A DNA stretch of 64,000 nucleotides from Oegoconia quadripuncta. Lineage: Eukaryota > Arthropoda > Insecta > Lepidoptera > Autostichidae. Numbering within the stretch: position 1 is the stretch's first letter; the number at the start of each line of letters is the position of its first letter. The position numbers and the translations under genes are program-made. The stretch spans positions 13,828,865 through 13,892,864 of the forward strand of contig OX438750.1 of NCBI GenBank assembly GCA_949316235.1, given 5' to 3'. This document shows positions 23,720-35,120 of this stretch, one piece after another. A model generated the notes under the pieces. The model worked only from the letters and a program-made list of their open reading frames with translations. It made no database searches and was not told where the DNA came from.

Positions 23720-23869
23720 TTAAGAGCCATGCTCTTGTCGGTGGAGATTTTTCCATATCTCTCTGCTCTCCGCCTTCCTCTTGACCTCCTGATACAACAC
23801 GACGTTCAACTTCTCTTTTGTTTGCTGCATGTAGCTTATTCTCGGTCTTCCTCTTTTTCTTTTCCCGTG
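23720..23869 (-). pseudogene. LINE ORF2 C-terminal fragment inside the foldback element
   Basis: The minus strand reads HGKRKRGRPRISYMQQTKEK, continues LNVVLYQEVKRKAE and ends LHRQEHGS before a stop. This is the usual tail of an insect endonuclease/reverse-transcriptase LINE protein, related to the copies at 6865-7195 and 26728-27045. Confidence 0.85.
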
Positions 23870-24043
23870 TAAACTTAATTTACATGACTTTTATTACTTG
23901 ATTTTTATAATTATTTAAAAATGTTATTTATGATTGTTCCAAGATTATCTATTTAGTATTTCTTAATTTGGTAATCAATCTTTGAAAAAGAAACTGGTAA
24001 TAGTGTCCGTGATATGATAACAAACAACTTTCCCATACAAACA

Positions 24044-24248
24044 TAGGTCGAAATGTGAAAAAAATTTTTGGATTTCCCATACTAAGTTGTGTCACGTGAC
24101 CGGACACTTTGTATTGGAAGGCCACTATCACCAGCTTTTTTTTTATAGATATAGATAGGTCGAAATGTGAAAAAAATTTTTGGATTTCCCATACTAAGTT
24201 GTGTCACGTGACCGGACACTTTGTATTGGAAGGCCACTATCACCAGCT
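24044..24248. repeat. Perfect 93-bp direct repeat inside the foldback element
   Basis: Copies at 24044-24136 and 24156-24248 are identical base for base, including a run of seven A and five T. They start TAGGTCGAAATGTGAA and end CACTATCACCAGCT, and are separated by 19 bp of T-rich sequence. Confidence 0.95.
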
Positions 24249-24468
24249 ATCACTAGATATAGTGACCTAGGTGAAATATTTTTATTATGAGTCCAAAACA
24301 GAATCAACTTCCGAATCAAAGGTCATTTACCTTGTGGTGCGAATCGACCCATTCAAAATTTGCAGGTGGCGATTCACACCACTGGTGCGAAAGGGGCTCT
24401 TCAAAAATTGAATGGGTCGTTTCACACCGCGGTGCGAACCGTTTGTGGTGTGAATCGCCACCCGACCC

Positions 24469-24540
24469 AATACAAGCATAGTTGCTTAGTGTGGAACTAG
24501 ATGGCGCTGTGTGTATGTGCAAAGATATTTATTTAAATAT
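24469..24540 (+). mobile_element. SINE B, right part
   Basis: Begins with the second copy of AATACAAG and goes on GCATAGTTGCTTAGTGTGGA, then the SINE B tail. Completes the element that starts at 23047. Confidence 0.9.
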
Positions 24541-24630
24541 CCATGACTCGGGAATAAATATTGGTTGTCATCACACAAACAATTACACATAGCGAGATTC
24601 GAATCCACGGCCATTGGTTTCACTACGCTC
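24538..24630 (-). mobile_element. SINE A fragment
   Basis: Reverse strand. Contains TCCATGACTCGGGAATAAAT and GCGAGATTCGAATCCACGG (box B). Truncated at both ends. Confidence 0.7.
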
Positions 24631-24924
24631 CCCATTTGGAAAGGTCTGCCCTACAATACATTTTAAGCTTTTTAAGGTTGCTTCCCTTTTTTGTATCTTG
24701 AACAATCATATAAAAAACGAAGATAGCTCTACCTGAAGTGCACCCAAAGTGCAAGTTTGGACAAGCTGTGAGACTGTGGGTAGGCACACTTCGAAGGTTT
24801 CTTTCTGTTAATTTAGATTTCCTGGGCAATATTTGTCAATTTGTCATCAATATGTTTTATAAATTTGTGAAAATAAAAATGTGGATATTAATTAACTATT
24901 ATGGGTAATAAATATTAAAAAACA

Positions 24925-25725
24925 ACTGTACATATATTCTTTATTGCACCAAAATATTACAATAACAGAGTACAAACAATAGGTCACATACAAAGGTGGA
25001 CTTATCTCTTTAAGAGATCTCTTCCAGCCAACCTGAGCATTGAAATAGGAAACTTAGTAAATTTGGGGTTTAGCAGTAAATTGTGTGCAAATGAAAAAAT
25101 CCTATAACGAATAATAAAACAAATAAAAAAAGAAAAGATAACTGAATAATAAACTTACACTAAATATAGTACATATACCTACTGCGAAATATATACATAA
25201 CATAATTTAAATATATATATACTATAAACCTACATACACATACTAATATCACGAAAGATGGGAGAGGTATGCTCTTTTAGCCTTTTCTTAAATACTGCAA
25301 TTGAAGGGTTGTCCTGAATTAATTTTGGCAGTTTATTCCACATCATGGCTGCTTGAACACTAAAGGAGTGAAAAAGAAAGTTTGTGGTGGCTCTAGGACA
25401 GGCAAGTGTTTTTGTAATGCAGGATCGCCTAGGAACATCAGGAGGGGGGAGTAAATTAAAGCGGGAACTCAGATAATCAGGAGAGTTGGGATTTTTGAGG
25501 ATAGGAAGGAGAGGATGTGCACATTGCGCCGAAGTCGGATGGGGAGCCATTTTAGCTGAGCGCGAAACGCAGACACATGGTCATATTTACGTAATCCGAA
25601 AATGAAACGAATGGCAAGATTTTGTAGGCGCTCAAGCTTATTTAGCAACTCCTCAGTCACATCCAAGTAGCATACATCAGCATAGTCTAGTATGGGGAGA
25701 AGAAGGGTTTGTGAAAGCATAATTT
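24925..25725 (-). pseudogene. 5'-truncated CR1/L2-like LINE with frameshifted ORF2 end
   Basis: Minus strand: MLSQTLLLPILDYADVCYL, LLNKLERLQNLAIRFIFGLR and LKWLPIRLRRNVHILSFL. The frame then shifts near 25500 and continues SRFNLLPPPDVPRRSC, FHSFSVQAAMMWNKLPKLI and AVFKKRLKEH. The 3' UTR runs to about 24930 and ends CAATAAAGAATATAT. The catalytic YxDD region is absent (truncated). Confidence 0.88.
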
Positions 25726-25869
25726 TAATAACGTAATGCCACTTCTGAATATGGAAATGTTTCTATAAACGAGACGTGCTGTGGAATCGACTTAGGGGTA
25801 TTCATTTGACCTCATGAATCCCCAAGTTCATCCCAATACCCATTTTATCTAAGTGGTAAAGTTGATACA

Positions 25870-26010
25870 GCATTAAGGGACGTTACTAGCAGAGATCTCC
25901 GCTTGAGGGCAGTTAAAAAGGGACAGCAGTATGTAACTTCTATAGCGGCATCTCTTTCTATGCTCAAGCGAGATCTATGCTTGAGCAACATTCTGAAAAA
26001 CGGGCCTAAG
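25870..26010. mobile_element. Small MITE
   Basis: Ends with CAACATTCTGAAAAACGGGC. The inside has AGCAGAGATCTCCGCTTGAG and TATAGCGGCATCTCTTTCTA. A related copy is at 59753-59875 with end GGCCCATATTTCAGAATG. Confidence 0.7.
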
Positions 26011-26037
26011 TATAAATTGAATGAGTCCTTCAATAAT

Positions 26038-26223
26038 TAAATGTTTCGAACACTTACACCAACAATCCAGCCCAAAACTTGTACTATGGATATTAACGGA
26101 CAAACATACATAAATATGTATATATAAATGTTCATTTTCATCACAAATATTTACTCCTAGCAGGATTCGAACCCGCAACCGTTGGTTTCGCTGACAGGGT
26201 CGCTATCCACTACACCAAACGGT
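26038..26223 (-). mobile_element. SINE A
   Basis: CGAACACTTACACCAACAAT, then AGCAGGATTCGAACCCGCAA (box B) and ATCCACTACACCAAAC (box A). Confidence 0.9.
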
Positions 26224-26727
26224 GGTAAATCAATAAATCCTCGCGTGTTTTAATTATTTGCAAATAAGGTAAACTGCGGCAATACTGATGTATTACCGTT
26301 TCCTTCCTGCCTGTGACCACGTTAGCAGAACTATACGTACGTCCATTACAGCTTATACATCATACGTCAGATCTATAATAATAATAATAAATATGTATTT
26401 ATATACCTACAGGATGTTGCGATACACTTTAGGAAGCTAATTTATACATTACAAATTGCTTTACAAGTAGGTAATGTCAGATATGAGTGTTTGTGCAAAC
26501 GAAGGGAAGGTACAATATAAATATAGATAATTTTACTAGATTTCGCTTGGAGGGTGCCGATCCTTCAGAAAGCAAATTTTATAAAAAAAAATTAGATATT
26601 AATTCGTTACATTTAGGTACATTTCCAAGTATTTTAGGCAAACTTACTTCCACTTACTTTAGTAACTTATTAGTAATCTGTGCTTCCATTGTAAGTAAAG
26701 TATATAGGTCACATAGTCATAGTAAGG

Positions 26728-27045
26728 AATGGAGGGAATAAGCTGGACCGAGAAGAGAACAAATGAAGAGGTGTTAGTGTTGGTAAAGGAGAAGAGATGC
26801 CTGTTAGCCACAGTTGAGAACCGAAGAGGTAAGGTGATAGGTCACTTGATACGACACGATATTTTTTTGAAGAACATAATTTAGGGAAAGATTGAAGGGA
26901 AGAGGGGAAGGGGAAGACCTAGGCGTAATCACTGTGAAAGAAAAGGTGAATGTCGTATCGTACCAAGAGGTTAAAACGAGGGCGGAAAGTAGAGAGACAT
27001 GGTCGTTACTCCACCGACAAGATTAAGCTCTTAAATTGAAGAAGT
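26728..27045 (+). pseudogene. LINE ORF2 C-terminal fragment, decayed
   Basis: EKRCLLATVENRRGKVIGHL, IRHDIFLKNII then a stop, followed by frame-shifted RGRGRPRR and VKEKVNVVSYQEV-like pieces. Sister of 6865-7195, sharing the GGGAATAAGCTGGAC start. Confidence 0.85.
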
Positions 27046-27089
27046 CATAGTAAGACATGATAAGGCTGTCATAATCACTTGAGTTCTAT

Positions 27090-27225
27090 CTCCGGAGTGC
27101 ATCATTAATCTTAACCTTTATGTGGGACCAGGCTGGATCAAACAAGACACGGTCGAAATTTCGATACAAAAAAAAATCCAGACAAATTTTAATTGAGAAT
27201 TTACTTTTTTTTTGAAGGCGGTTTA
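27090..27225 (+). repeat. Repeat H copy
   Basis: TCCGGAGTGCATCATTAATC, TTTCGATACAAAAAAAAATC and TTTTGAAGGCGGTTTAAAAA. Confidence 0.6.
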
Positions 27226-27567
27226 AAAAAGTCAATCTTGGTGGATGGCCTTTCTTGGCTCTCAAATCTGTAATACTCATTAAGATCGATTGCAAGAGAT
27301 TCCGACCAGCCTACGCCCCAATCTCGGGAGAACTACGCGAGTTGGCGCCGCGGTGGTGCTCCCAAAATTGCACGACATAAAAAATTTCAATACGTACGTA
27401 AATCACCACGAGGAAAAATGTGTAAAAGGAAAAGTGGAGCGACTGAGCATTAAGTGAAACGATGAAAATGCAGCGGCGAGGGACGTGGGCGACTAATAAT
27501 CTCAACAGCTGGAATTTTTGTTTGGGCCCGATTGGTCCACTCTCATAGACTAATGATGATAATAATA

Positions 27568-27630
27568 AATAGACATACACACAGCGCCATCTAGTTCCAC
27601 AGTAAGCGATTATAGGCTTGTGTTGTGGTG
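27568..27630 (-). mobile_element. SINE B tail fragment
   Basis: GCGCCATCTAGTTCCACAGT then AGGCTTGTGTTGTGG. Stops where the MITE region begins. Confidence 0.75.
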
Positions 27631-27665
27631 CGCGACAGAACCGTGAGGTTCGTCGATCGGAGGGG

Positions 27666-27805
27666 TTCTATTACATAATTTCATCGTTATCGTCATCGTT
27701 TACGTTCTGACATGTGATTGGTTGGCTCATGGCTCGCTCGGCAATTTAACAGTTTCTCATTGGTCAATGTAATCGATAGTGATACCGATGAAGTTACGTA
27801 ATCGA
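27666..27805. mobile_element. MITE with 33-bp imperfect inverted ends
   Basis: TTCTATTACATAATTTCATC at the left matches the inverse of GATGAAGTTACGTAATCGAA at the right (7 mismatches in 33). It lies between two SINE B pieces of opposite orientation. Confidence 0.65.
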
Positions 27806-27823
27806 AGGACTGTTTTGTGTGGT

Positions 27824-28062
27824 CAGTGGTGGTTAGAAATCTGAACTGCTATACTAAAAGGTCGCAGGTTCTTTTAAAAACCGAGGTCGTGGATTTCCCA
27901 GCGAGGTACATGTTTAGTGTTCGGTTTAGTTGGTGATAGGACATTTTAGCCAGCTCCACAAATAAATAGGGGATTCCGGGTGGGCGCGCATCCAACTTCG
28001 ACCTCATCTTCACTTAACATCAGGTGTGACTGAGGTCAAACGCTAACCTATTGTACATAAAG
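27824..28062 (+). mobile_element. SINE B head joined to a deleted SINE C
   Basis: GTGGTTAGAAATCTGAACTG to GGTCGCAGGTTC is a SINE B head. From 27881, GAGGTCGTGGATTTCCCAGC to CACTTAACATCAGGTGTGAC is SINE C lacking its middle. Confidence 0.75.
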
Positions 28063-28684
28063 AATCTATAGTATATATTTATTAGCGACCAGTCTATTTA
28101 AACAGATAACAATATCACCAGCCAGTCTGTCTGTACCGTCAAGGTTGAAAGCCGCGTCAACTACAAAATTTAAATAATTTGAATTTTATTACAATTTTAA
28201 CAATGTGTTTCGGACGGCCCTCGTGAATAAGGTTAAGGACTGGGCCTGACACGTAGTTTCATGAAACACATGGAAGAGTGGGTATAATTGGTAATGTTTC
28301 TAAACACAAAAATTTTAAAATAGAATCTGGAACTAAAGCAGTAGAAAGAAATACTATATTATTATTACAGGATAGATGATTATTTAGGCGATAAGGAGGT
28401 CTGGTGTTAGCTGGTCGTTATGTTAATTGCTATTGTTTTGTAATATGTTACATAAAATGTAATATTATTGTAAAGATGGAAACTAATTGAAAAGATGTGT
28501 TGTTGTGGAGTTTCTTGTCGCTTCTTCTCCCTAACCATAAAACCTTGTGAAGCGATGTAGTGTTAAAAAAAAATAACATGTTGACTTTCAATAAGTGATA
28601 TTTTTGTATCCTACATTGAATAAAATATTTTTGATTTTGATTTATACTTGATGACTTGTGCAAGATATCATCTAACTAATATTA

Positions 28685-28870
28685 TAAACTAGCTCTCCGC
28701 CCGCGGCTTCGCCTGTGTGGTATAACTTAATCACGGAAATTGCTTTATCCCGCGGGAACTACTCACTTTATCGGGATAAAAAATACCCCATGTCTTAATC
28801 CAAGGTATATTCTCCCTATATACCAAATTTCATCCAAATTCGTTCATCCGTTTCGCCGCTGTGGTATCCT
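28685..28870 (+). repeat. Repeat K copy
   Basis: CTCCGCCCGCGGCTTCGCCT, TTTATCCCGCGGGAACTACT and TTCGTTCATCCGTTTCGCCG. Confidence 0.82.
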
Positions 28871-29393
28871 TTTTCGTGATGTAACCTGTACTAAGACACT
28901 TGTACTGTCAAGACGAATCTAACGTTACCTACATCATTAATTATAATCCATCTAACCACAGGGTACTACGTGTGAATAAAGAATCCCATATAGATACATA
29001 CGTAAACGTAACACTCTCTTCAGTCGGGTAAAAACAACCAAGCAACCAATTTAAGCGAGCGCGCCAACAGAATTTATCATTTTGAATGTTAAACACGTCT
29101 ATTCTATAAATAGATATTATCCTAAAGTAATTACCTAAACGACACACATTTAGATATGAAGCCAAAACACTAGTTCTGTTTATAGAAAATAAACTGACTT
29201 CGGTTCAAATTATTATTTAATTGTAAATTTAGAAAACAATTAAAACAATAACTATATCATATAAATAAACAAAACAGGTGTTACGGCTTAACCGATAACA
29301 TTAAATATAGCTAAGAATTATCTCGCAAACAGCAGGGGGGAAGAAGAAACCAGACACACTTCCTAGCTGAGTATGGAGCCTATTCCAAACTAA

Positions 29394-29728
29394 GGCCCGT
29401 ATTAATAAACCAATCTCAATACAAATCTTGAGGCTGTATATCAATCGAGATAAGTCTTAAGCAGTTGACGCTATCTCAAGCTCCGTGCTAATTTATAAAC
29501 CAATCTTGAGGTCTACTCAACTGAGATCACTTCTCAAGCTTTTCTCCTCAGCGGCGAATTAATGATAGTCTTGAGTTTCGTTTATTAATACGCGCACCTC
29601 TCAAGTGAGTGCTGCTTGAGTAAGCACGTGCGTTTCAGGTCTCAAATTAGGTTTATTAATCAACGCGTTTACTTGAGACCGATCACAAGACTGTTCTCAA
29701 TCTTGAGAATGATTTATTAATACGGGCC
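29394..29728. mobile_element. PIF/Harbinger-like MITE, copy 2
   Basis: GGCCCGTATTAATAAACCAA to GATTTATTAATACGGGCC, flanked by TAA at 29391-29393 and 29729-29731. Confidence 0.92.
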
Positions 29729-30610
29729 TAAGATGGAAATTTTTTGGAAAGGACAGATTTGAACTTACAATATTTGAAATACGAAGATATTATAAAGTTC
29801 AGCAAAAGAAACCTGACAACTTAGTGGAAAGGGAACTAGATTGAATAGCCCCACAAGTGGACCGACCATCCGTTTGTAGCCTGCAGACGTCCCACCCTCA
29901 ATACAAAGATTAAAACATTAATGAAATGGGAACAAAAACAAACAACCCCTCCGCACCCACACACACACCTCCTCCGTTCCGTCGTGGGTAAAGGCGACTA
30001 GATTGGGTGATTTTAGCTGTCGTTTTGGGATTTTCAACATTTGTAAATTGACGTGAAAAACAGCGAGGATCCTCGTAGCCTTTTTTTTTGGAAAAAATAA
30101 CATCGACGAGGATACGGGCAGGACATCAAAGTCGAAGGTTTTTTATAAGCTTTTATTTAGCTTGTAAAGTTCGTATTTTATTTTTCAACCAATTGTTTTT
30201 GATTGAGCTCAAATTTTGCATTTTTATGCAAGTTCGGTGACAATACAATATTATGGTACCATTGAGCCGATCTGATTATGAAACCAAGACGTAGGGACTG
30301 CTGGAGCTGCCTGATGGCAAATGGCAAGATAGTCAAATTTGGGCCATTTTGTTTTGTTGTCATGACACATAATGATGAGGGCCGGAAGATGGAGCCAGAA
30401 AGTTGCCACTGGAACTCCTTGGGACTTTATGTTATTCGCCTGTGTACTAGAATAATATGTGATAACTGATAATCACGATGGAGTATTAAAAGCATGTTAA
30501 AAGTATTTCGAAAAGTCTTTTACATTCATCAAAGCAATTTCCAATGGGTTACGAAGCTTGCAGAAGCGCGAAGTCTGTGAATTTTTCCCCAAAGTGAAAA
30601 GTACCCAAAG

Positions 30611-30853
30611 TTTGGTTGGTGGTAGGGCATATTAAATGTCCGCCTGGCTAGCTACCACCATCTTATCTAAATCTGCCGCCAAACAGCAATGTTAATAGCA
30701 TTGATGTGTTGCGGTTGTCAGAGATAAGATAGCCAGTCTCCCAAATAATATGTTGGGGTTTCCGGGTCAGTACGCTTCCACCTTCGGCCTCATCTTCACT
30801 TAACACGAGGTATGATTGAGGTCAAGTGCTAATCCGTTGTGCATAAAAAAAAA
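30611..30853 (+). mobile_element. SINE C, 5' truncated
   Basis: TTTGGTTGGTGGTAGGGCAT through AAACAGCAATGTTAATAGCA to an A tail. Confidence 0.9.
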
Positions 30854-31517
30854 GTACTAGTTATACTGTGCATGTCGTCGTTTTAGTTTATTAAATTAAA
30901 CAGATATCTCAGATTGTGTTTTGGTTGGCTAAACAGATTATTACAAAGGCTTTGATTAAAAGTACTATAATTTGAAGGGATTATTATTCAGCATCACAGG
31001 ATAACAGTCTCATATCATTTGCTCCACTTCATTACTCGTCGTTCCTTTGATTATCTCTGTTCAAATACGTCACTTCATTGCTCCTTTTCTACGTGAACAA
31101 CGGACAAATAAATGTTAATAAATTTTAAGTTTTTGCCAAGTTGAAGTTTCCGCCGACTTCACTAGATCTTTCTTGTTTTGTCATACTGATCTGGTTTGCT
31201 GAGTAAAGCAAAACTACTTTTAATTTTTCTGCAAAACCTCTCCAAAATACAAAAACCAGTCCCGTGGTATGACCCCATTCCAAAATTCTGGTTTTGTAAG
31301 ATATTTTTAGGCAAATGCTAATTAAGAAACAATAATGTATTTAATATTGTGTCCAATAATTGGGTTACAACTACGTAATTGATTTATATATATATTTATA
31401 TATTTACAAAAAGCACGTGTAATTTTATAACAAAATAAATGTGTACAAGAACTGATGATGAAGCTTCCGACCGATTTCGGCCATTGCGACCACTTCGGTA
31501 CAAGAACTATTTAAGTA

Positions 31518-31648
31518 TTTTTTTATGCACAACGGGTTCGTACTTGGCCCCAATGACACCTGATGTCAAGTGAAGATGAGGTCGAAGATGGAAGCGTACT
31601 GACCCGGAAACCTCAACACATTTGGGGGATTGGCTATCTTGTCTCTTT
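31518..31648 (-). mobile_element. SINE C, 3' part
   Basis: TTTTATGCACAACGGGTTCG, GATGAGGTCGAAGATGGAAG and GGATTGGCTATCTTGTCTC. Confidence 0.85.
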
Positions 31649-31664
31649 TAGTATTTAAAAACCA

Positions 31665-31880
31665 AAAGTACCGTCAAAAAAAGTGTATTTTCCGGGCCCC
31701 ATGTTGTACTTTTTTCATAAAATATATCCTGACACAGGGATCAAGGAGAATCCAACGACCCTTGCATTTCCAAATAGGCCAAGCCGTTTGGGCTACAGGA
31801 GGTAACATAAAAATCTACATACATCCTTACTCTCGAAAAACGTTACCCTCTTTTCTGGGGAAGTCAGGTAAAAAAAGGCT
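31665..31880 (+). repeat. Repeat F copy
   Basis: GTATTTTCCGGGCCCCATGT, CCAAGCCGTTTGGGCTACAG and AGTCAGGTAAAAAAAGG. Confidence 0.8.
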
Positions 31881-32033
31881 TGTAAGTGGCTTCAAACTTC
31901 AAGCATATATTTCGTTGTAAGATACATTATACCATTTGTTAAATGTAATTTTAAATCCACTAGAAATAATAATAGGGCTTATTGCATTTATGTCATATAT
32001 GTATGTCTGAGCTATTACAACAGATTAATTCGA

Positions 32034-32262
32034 CGACCGATTGGTGTAGTGGATAGTGACCCTGTCAGCGAAACTAACGGTTGCGGATTCAAATCCCGCG
32101 AGGGGTAAATGTTTGTATGATGAATACAAACATTTATTCCCGAGTCATGGATGTTTATATAAATATTTATGTATGTTTATCCGTTATCTAGTATCCACAG
32201 TACAAGCTTTGCTTAGTTTGGGACTAGATGATTGGTGTAAGTGTCCGAAACATTTAGTATTA
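32034..32262 (+). mobile_element. SINE A, near full length
   Basis: CGACCGATTGGTGTAGTGGA, GGTTGCGGATTCAAATCCCG (box B altered) and GTGTAAGTGTCCGAAACATT. Confidence 0.92.
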
Positions 32263-32555
32263 TTAATAGTTACGGCTACTATGCTCGAGTGATAGTAGAC
32301 TTATGCATGTATGCCGTATCCTAGCAGACTGGATAATCCTTAGGACATGACTTAAATACGTCAGCGATCAGTAATTGGATCCAGCAGCGGCTCATACTCC
32401 GTTAAAAAGGATTTACCTCGACGTTATACGCTTACAGCAAGCATATAGAGCAAGTTGCGGCTAGAGTTGGCATAAAAAGTGGAAAGTAAAACACTACCTC
32501 TATAATTGAAATGCCTAATAAATTGAAATTTATAAAGTAACCGCCTCTTAAAGTT

Positions 32556-32725
32556 CCGTTCTCTACTCGGAGTGCATCATCAAATCTTCACCATATTTAT
32601 GCGGTCCTACTCTGGTGGTATACACTTTCAAACAAAAAAAAAAGACTTATTGAAATCATTTTATCTATAGGCTGTTGAGAACTATAACTGAAATAACTCA
32701 TCCTCTTTGGAAGTTCGGTAAAAAT
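32556..32725 (+). repeat. Repeat H copy
   Basis: CTCGGAGTGCATCATCAAAT, TTTCAAACAAAAAAAAAAGA and TTTGGAAGTTCGGTAAAAA. Confidence 0.65.
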
Positions 32726-33039
32726 GTAGCATTCTGTTGTGTAGACTTAAATATAATAACAATCGTCCCGCAGACAAAACTTGTCTATTTTCTGAGCCAA
32801 ATAAATTACAAAATCGAACCCGAAGCCTTAGCACTACGCGGCAGGTACTAATGTCAAAAGCGAGTGAAACAACGGCCAGAGCTTGTATTCAATTAAGTGT
32901 TGTGCGTGTGAACAATCCGTGTGAATCACCCCTAGTGACCTGAATATCGTCCACACACAAGTAATTATAACGTAATTGAATAGCAGGGCTTGCAAATTGC
33001 CAACTGTCATTTTACAAAATGACATCGCTTTATTTTGTT

Positions 33040-33185
33040 ACGTACGGAACAATAAAGATACTTCATGTTCACATCAGCCAGAGGATGCGACATCCTTACA
33101 TCATCACCTACGCTGCCTTTGCCGGTGCGTGGTCTCCACTCTAGAACTTTAATGTCCCTTCGAACTATGTGCCCTTCCGATCGCC
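33040..33185 (-). pseudogene. LINE ORF2 tail fragment
   Basis: Minus strand reads NWRSEGHIVRR, IKVLEWRPRTGKGSVG and DDVR. Same motif order as 841-1145 (WxGHIxRR, then KVLEWRPRTG). Confidence 0.75.
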
Positions 33186-33285
33186 AGTTCAACTTACTAA
33201 GCCGCTAACGAAAACGTTATTCCACGGATTGCTTCATTCCTGATTCAAACTCATAGCGAAAGGCCGAGCATCGCCCTCGCAATTT

Positions 33286-33523
33286 GACGACCGATTGGTG
33301 TAGTGGATAGTGACCCTATCAGCGAAACCAACGGTTGCGGGTTCGAATCCCGCGAGGGGTAAATGTTTGTGTGATGAATACGAACATTTATTCCCGAGTC
33401 TTGGATGTTTATATAAATATTTATGTATGTTTATCCGTTTATCTTGTATCCATAGCACAAGCTTTGCTTAGTTTGGGACTAGATGATTGGTGTAAGTGTC
33501 CGAAAAAAAAAAAAAAAAAAAAA
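33286..33523 (+). mobile_element. SINE A, full length with poly-A
   Basis: GACGACCGATTGGTGTAGTG, GGTTGCGGGTTCGAATCCCG, TTTGGGACTAGATGATTGGT and GTGTCCG followed by about 21 A. The best reference copy of family A. Confidence 0.95.
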
Positions 33524-34954
33524 TAGCAAGTAGCGTGACCTTGAGCTTTCTCATGAGGTTCATACCACGTTTCGGTGCCAGTCATCATGTAGACGTATGT
33601 CTATAGTCACATTGATTATAGACAATACAGTACAATACAGGGTGAGAAGACGTTGGACAGTTTCCCTATAACGCTTCTGAGAGGTACCTACTTCTCTAGG
33701 TTCATTTAACTTGTAACAAGCTTCTATTTAATTTTAAATATCCCAATATATGGCTCACAGATTGACCACGCCATAATGGCCGCCCGAAAGCCCTGCTCGT
33801 AAGTTGAGGGGAAAGCAGTCATGCAGGGTTCAAAAAGCCGATGAGGTTCCCCGCGCTCTGCTACGAAGAGACTTCTTGGTATTCTATGTACCTACCTACC
33901 TATTCAATCGAGTTGAATCTTAGCATGAACTTGATAACAATACTATCATATGGTGACAGGGTACTGGTGCATCACGATTGCTTACGAGAGAAGTTCATAA
34001 CGGTTAATAGCCCTGACTTAGTACAGTTTAATAATATCTTGTTTTTAATTAAATTTTGTATTTAGATAGTTCTTTATTACAACAGACAACAAGACAATCA
34101 GGTATCGTCAGATTCGTACTGGCCCCGGAGTGTCATAGTCATAGGGTAGATCTCGTCATGATAAATCCAATATGAGGACGCTAAGATAGATTGAAGATAA
34201 TTTATTAGTCAATTATTTCTCATAGAAAGGTTTTAGTTAAATTTTCAATTTAACTTGTTACATTTAATTTATTTTGTATTCCATGCGTTTTTCCATTTTA
34301 CGCATTATGCCAGCAACAGTGTAAATGTCACCCACGTAGTACGCGTAACGACTGCGATAAAAAACTGATATTACAAGCTTTTAGAATACATTGGCACATT
34401 TGAACTAACGACTTTATGCATGCAGAATAATACCTATATATCGCCATGTTTTGTCACAAATGAAATTGCATATATATGTATTATAAATTGAAAATTTTGA
34501 AACCCCCCCGAATATCAATTACCTATTTATAAAAACTAAATATTTTTGAAAAGGCTGAACCAAACAAACTTCCAATCGGCTGAACCGATTTCCATCAAAC
34601 ATGACTACGGACCATCTCGCAAACACTAGCAACAAAAGTATTTTAAAACTGAAAACATCCGACATACAAAAAATAATTAAAAAAAGATGGCTACTACTAC
34701 TTCAAAATAGGTCAATGCAGAATGCTTGGAAGCAGACGCCATCTTGAGTTTGGCAGGCGCCATTTAGAATTTTTTACTATAAATCGACACTGGGGTTTAA
34801 AGACAAATCGGTCAGGTAAAAAACAACCGTTTTCGAATCTGTCAGCCATTTTGGCGTTAGAATAGCAAGGACAGGCATGGGTTTCACACTTATAAGACTC
34901 CTCCCTCTTTACGTTCGTAGAGTTAATAACAATATGAGTTTACAAACCAAGGAA

Positions 34955-35120
34955 CAATTATTTTGCATTTCGCGAGCGCGAAACTCCAGGGATCAAGACG
35001 AATCTAATGACGCCATATACATCGAAATCGCTCAAGGAGTTTAGGCTACAGGAGGTAACATAGGAATCTGCATATACATACATTTAAAAAACACTACCCT
35101 CTTGGGCAGTCGGGTAAAAT
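34955..35120 (+). repeat. Repeat F copy
   Basis: GGATCAAGACGAATCTAATG, TAGGCTACAGGAGGTAACAT and CTTGGGCAGTCGGGTAAAAT. Confidence 0.78.

Larger units (their letters stand above)
23220..24468. mobile_element. Foldback element, 1249 bp, 204-bp inverted repeats, 8-bp target duplication
   Basis: Arms at 23220-23423 and 24265-24468 are near-perfect inverted copies, starting GGGTCGGGTGGCGATTCACA. They are flanked by identical AATACAAG at 23212-23219 and 24469-24476. It is inserted in a SINE B, whose two halves resume exactly on each side. The inside holds a LINE tail fragment (23720-23869) and a perfect 93-bp direct repeat. No transposase is encoded. The 8-bp duplication fits hAT, P or Merlin-type transposases; the GG start leans away from typical hAT (CAGGG). 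Confidence 0.93.

Noticed and set aside
32032..32943. Open frames of 60-80 codons across SINE and repeat sequence
   Set aside because: They run through SINE bodies and change frame between copies.
33286..33360. tRNA-like sequence with good A and B boxes (also 5470-5535, 19255-19330, 60071-60145)
   Set aside because: They do not form a full tRNA with paired acceptor stem; each continues into a shared SINE body and recurs many times.
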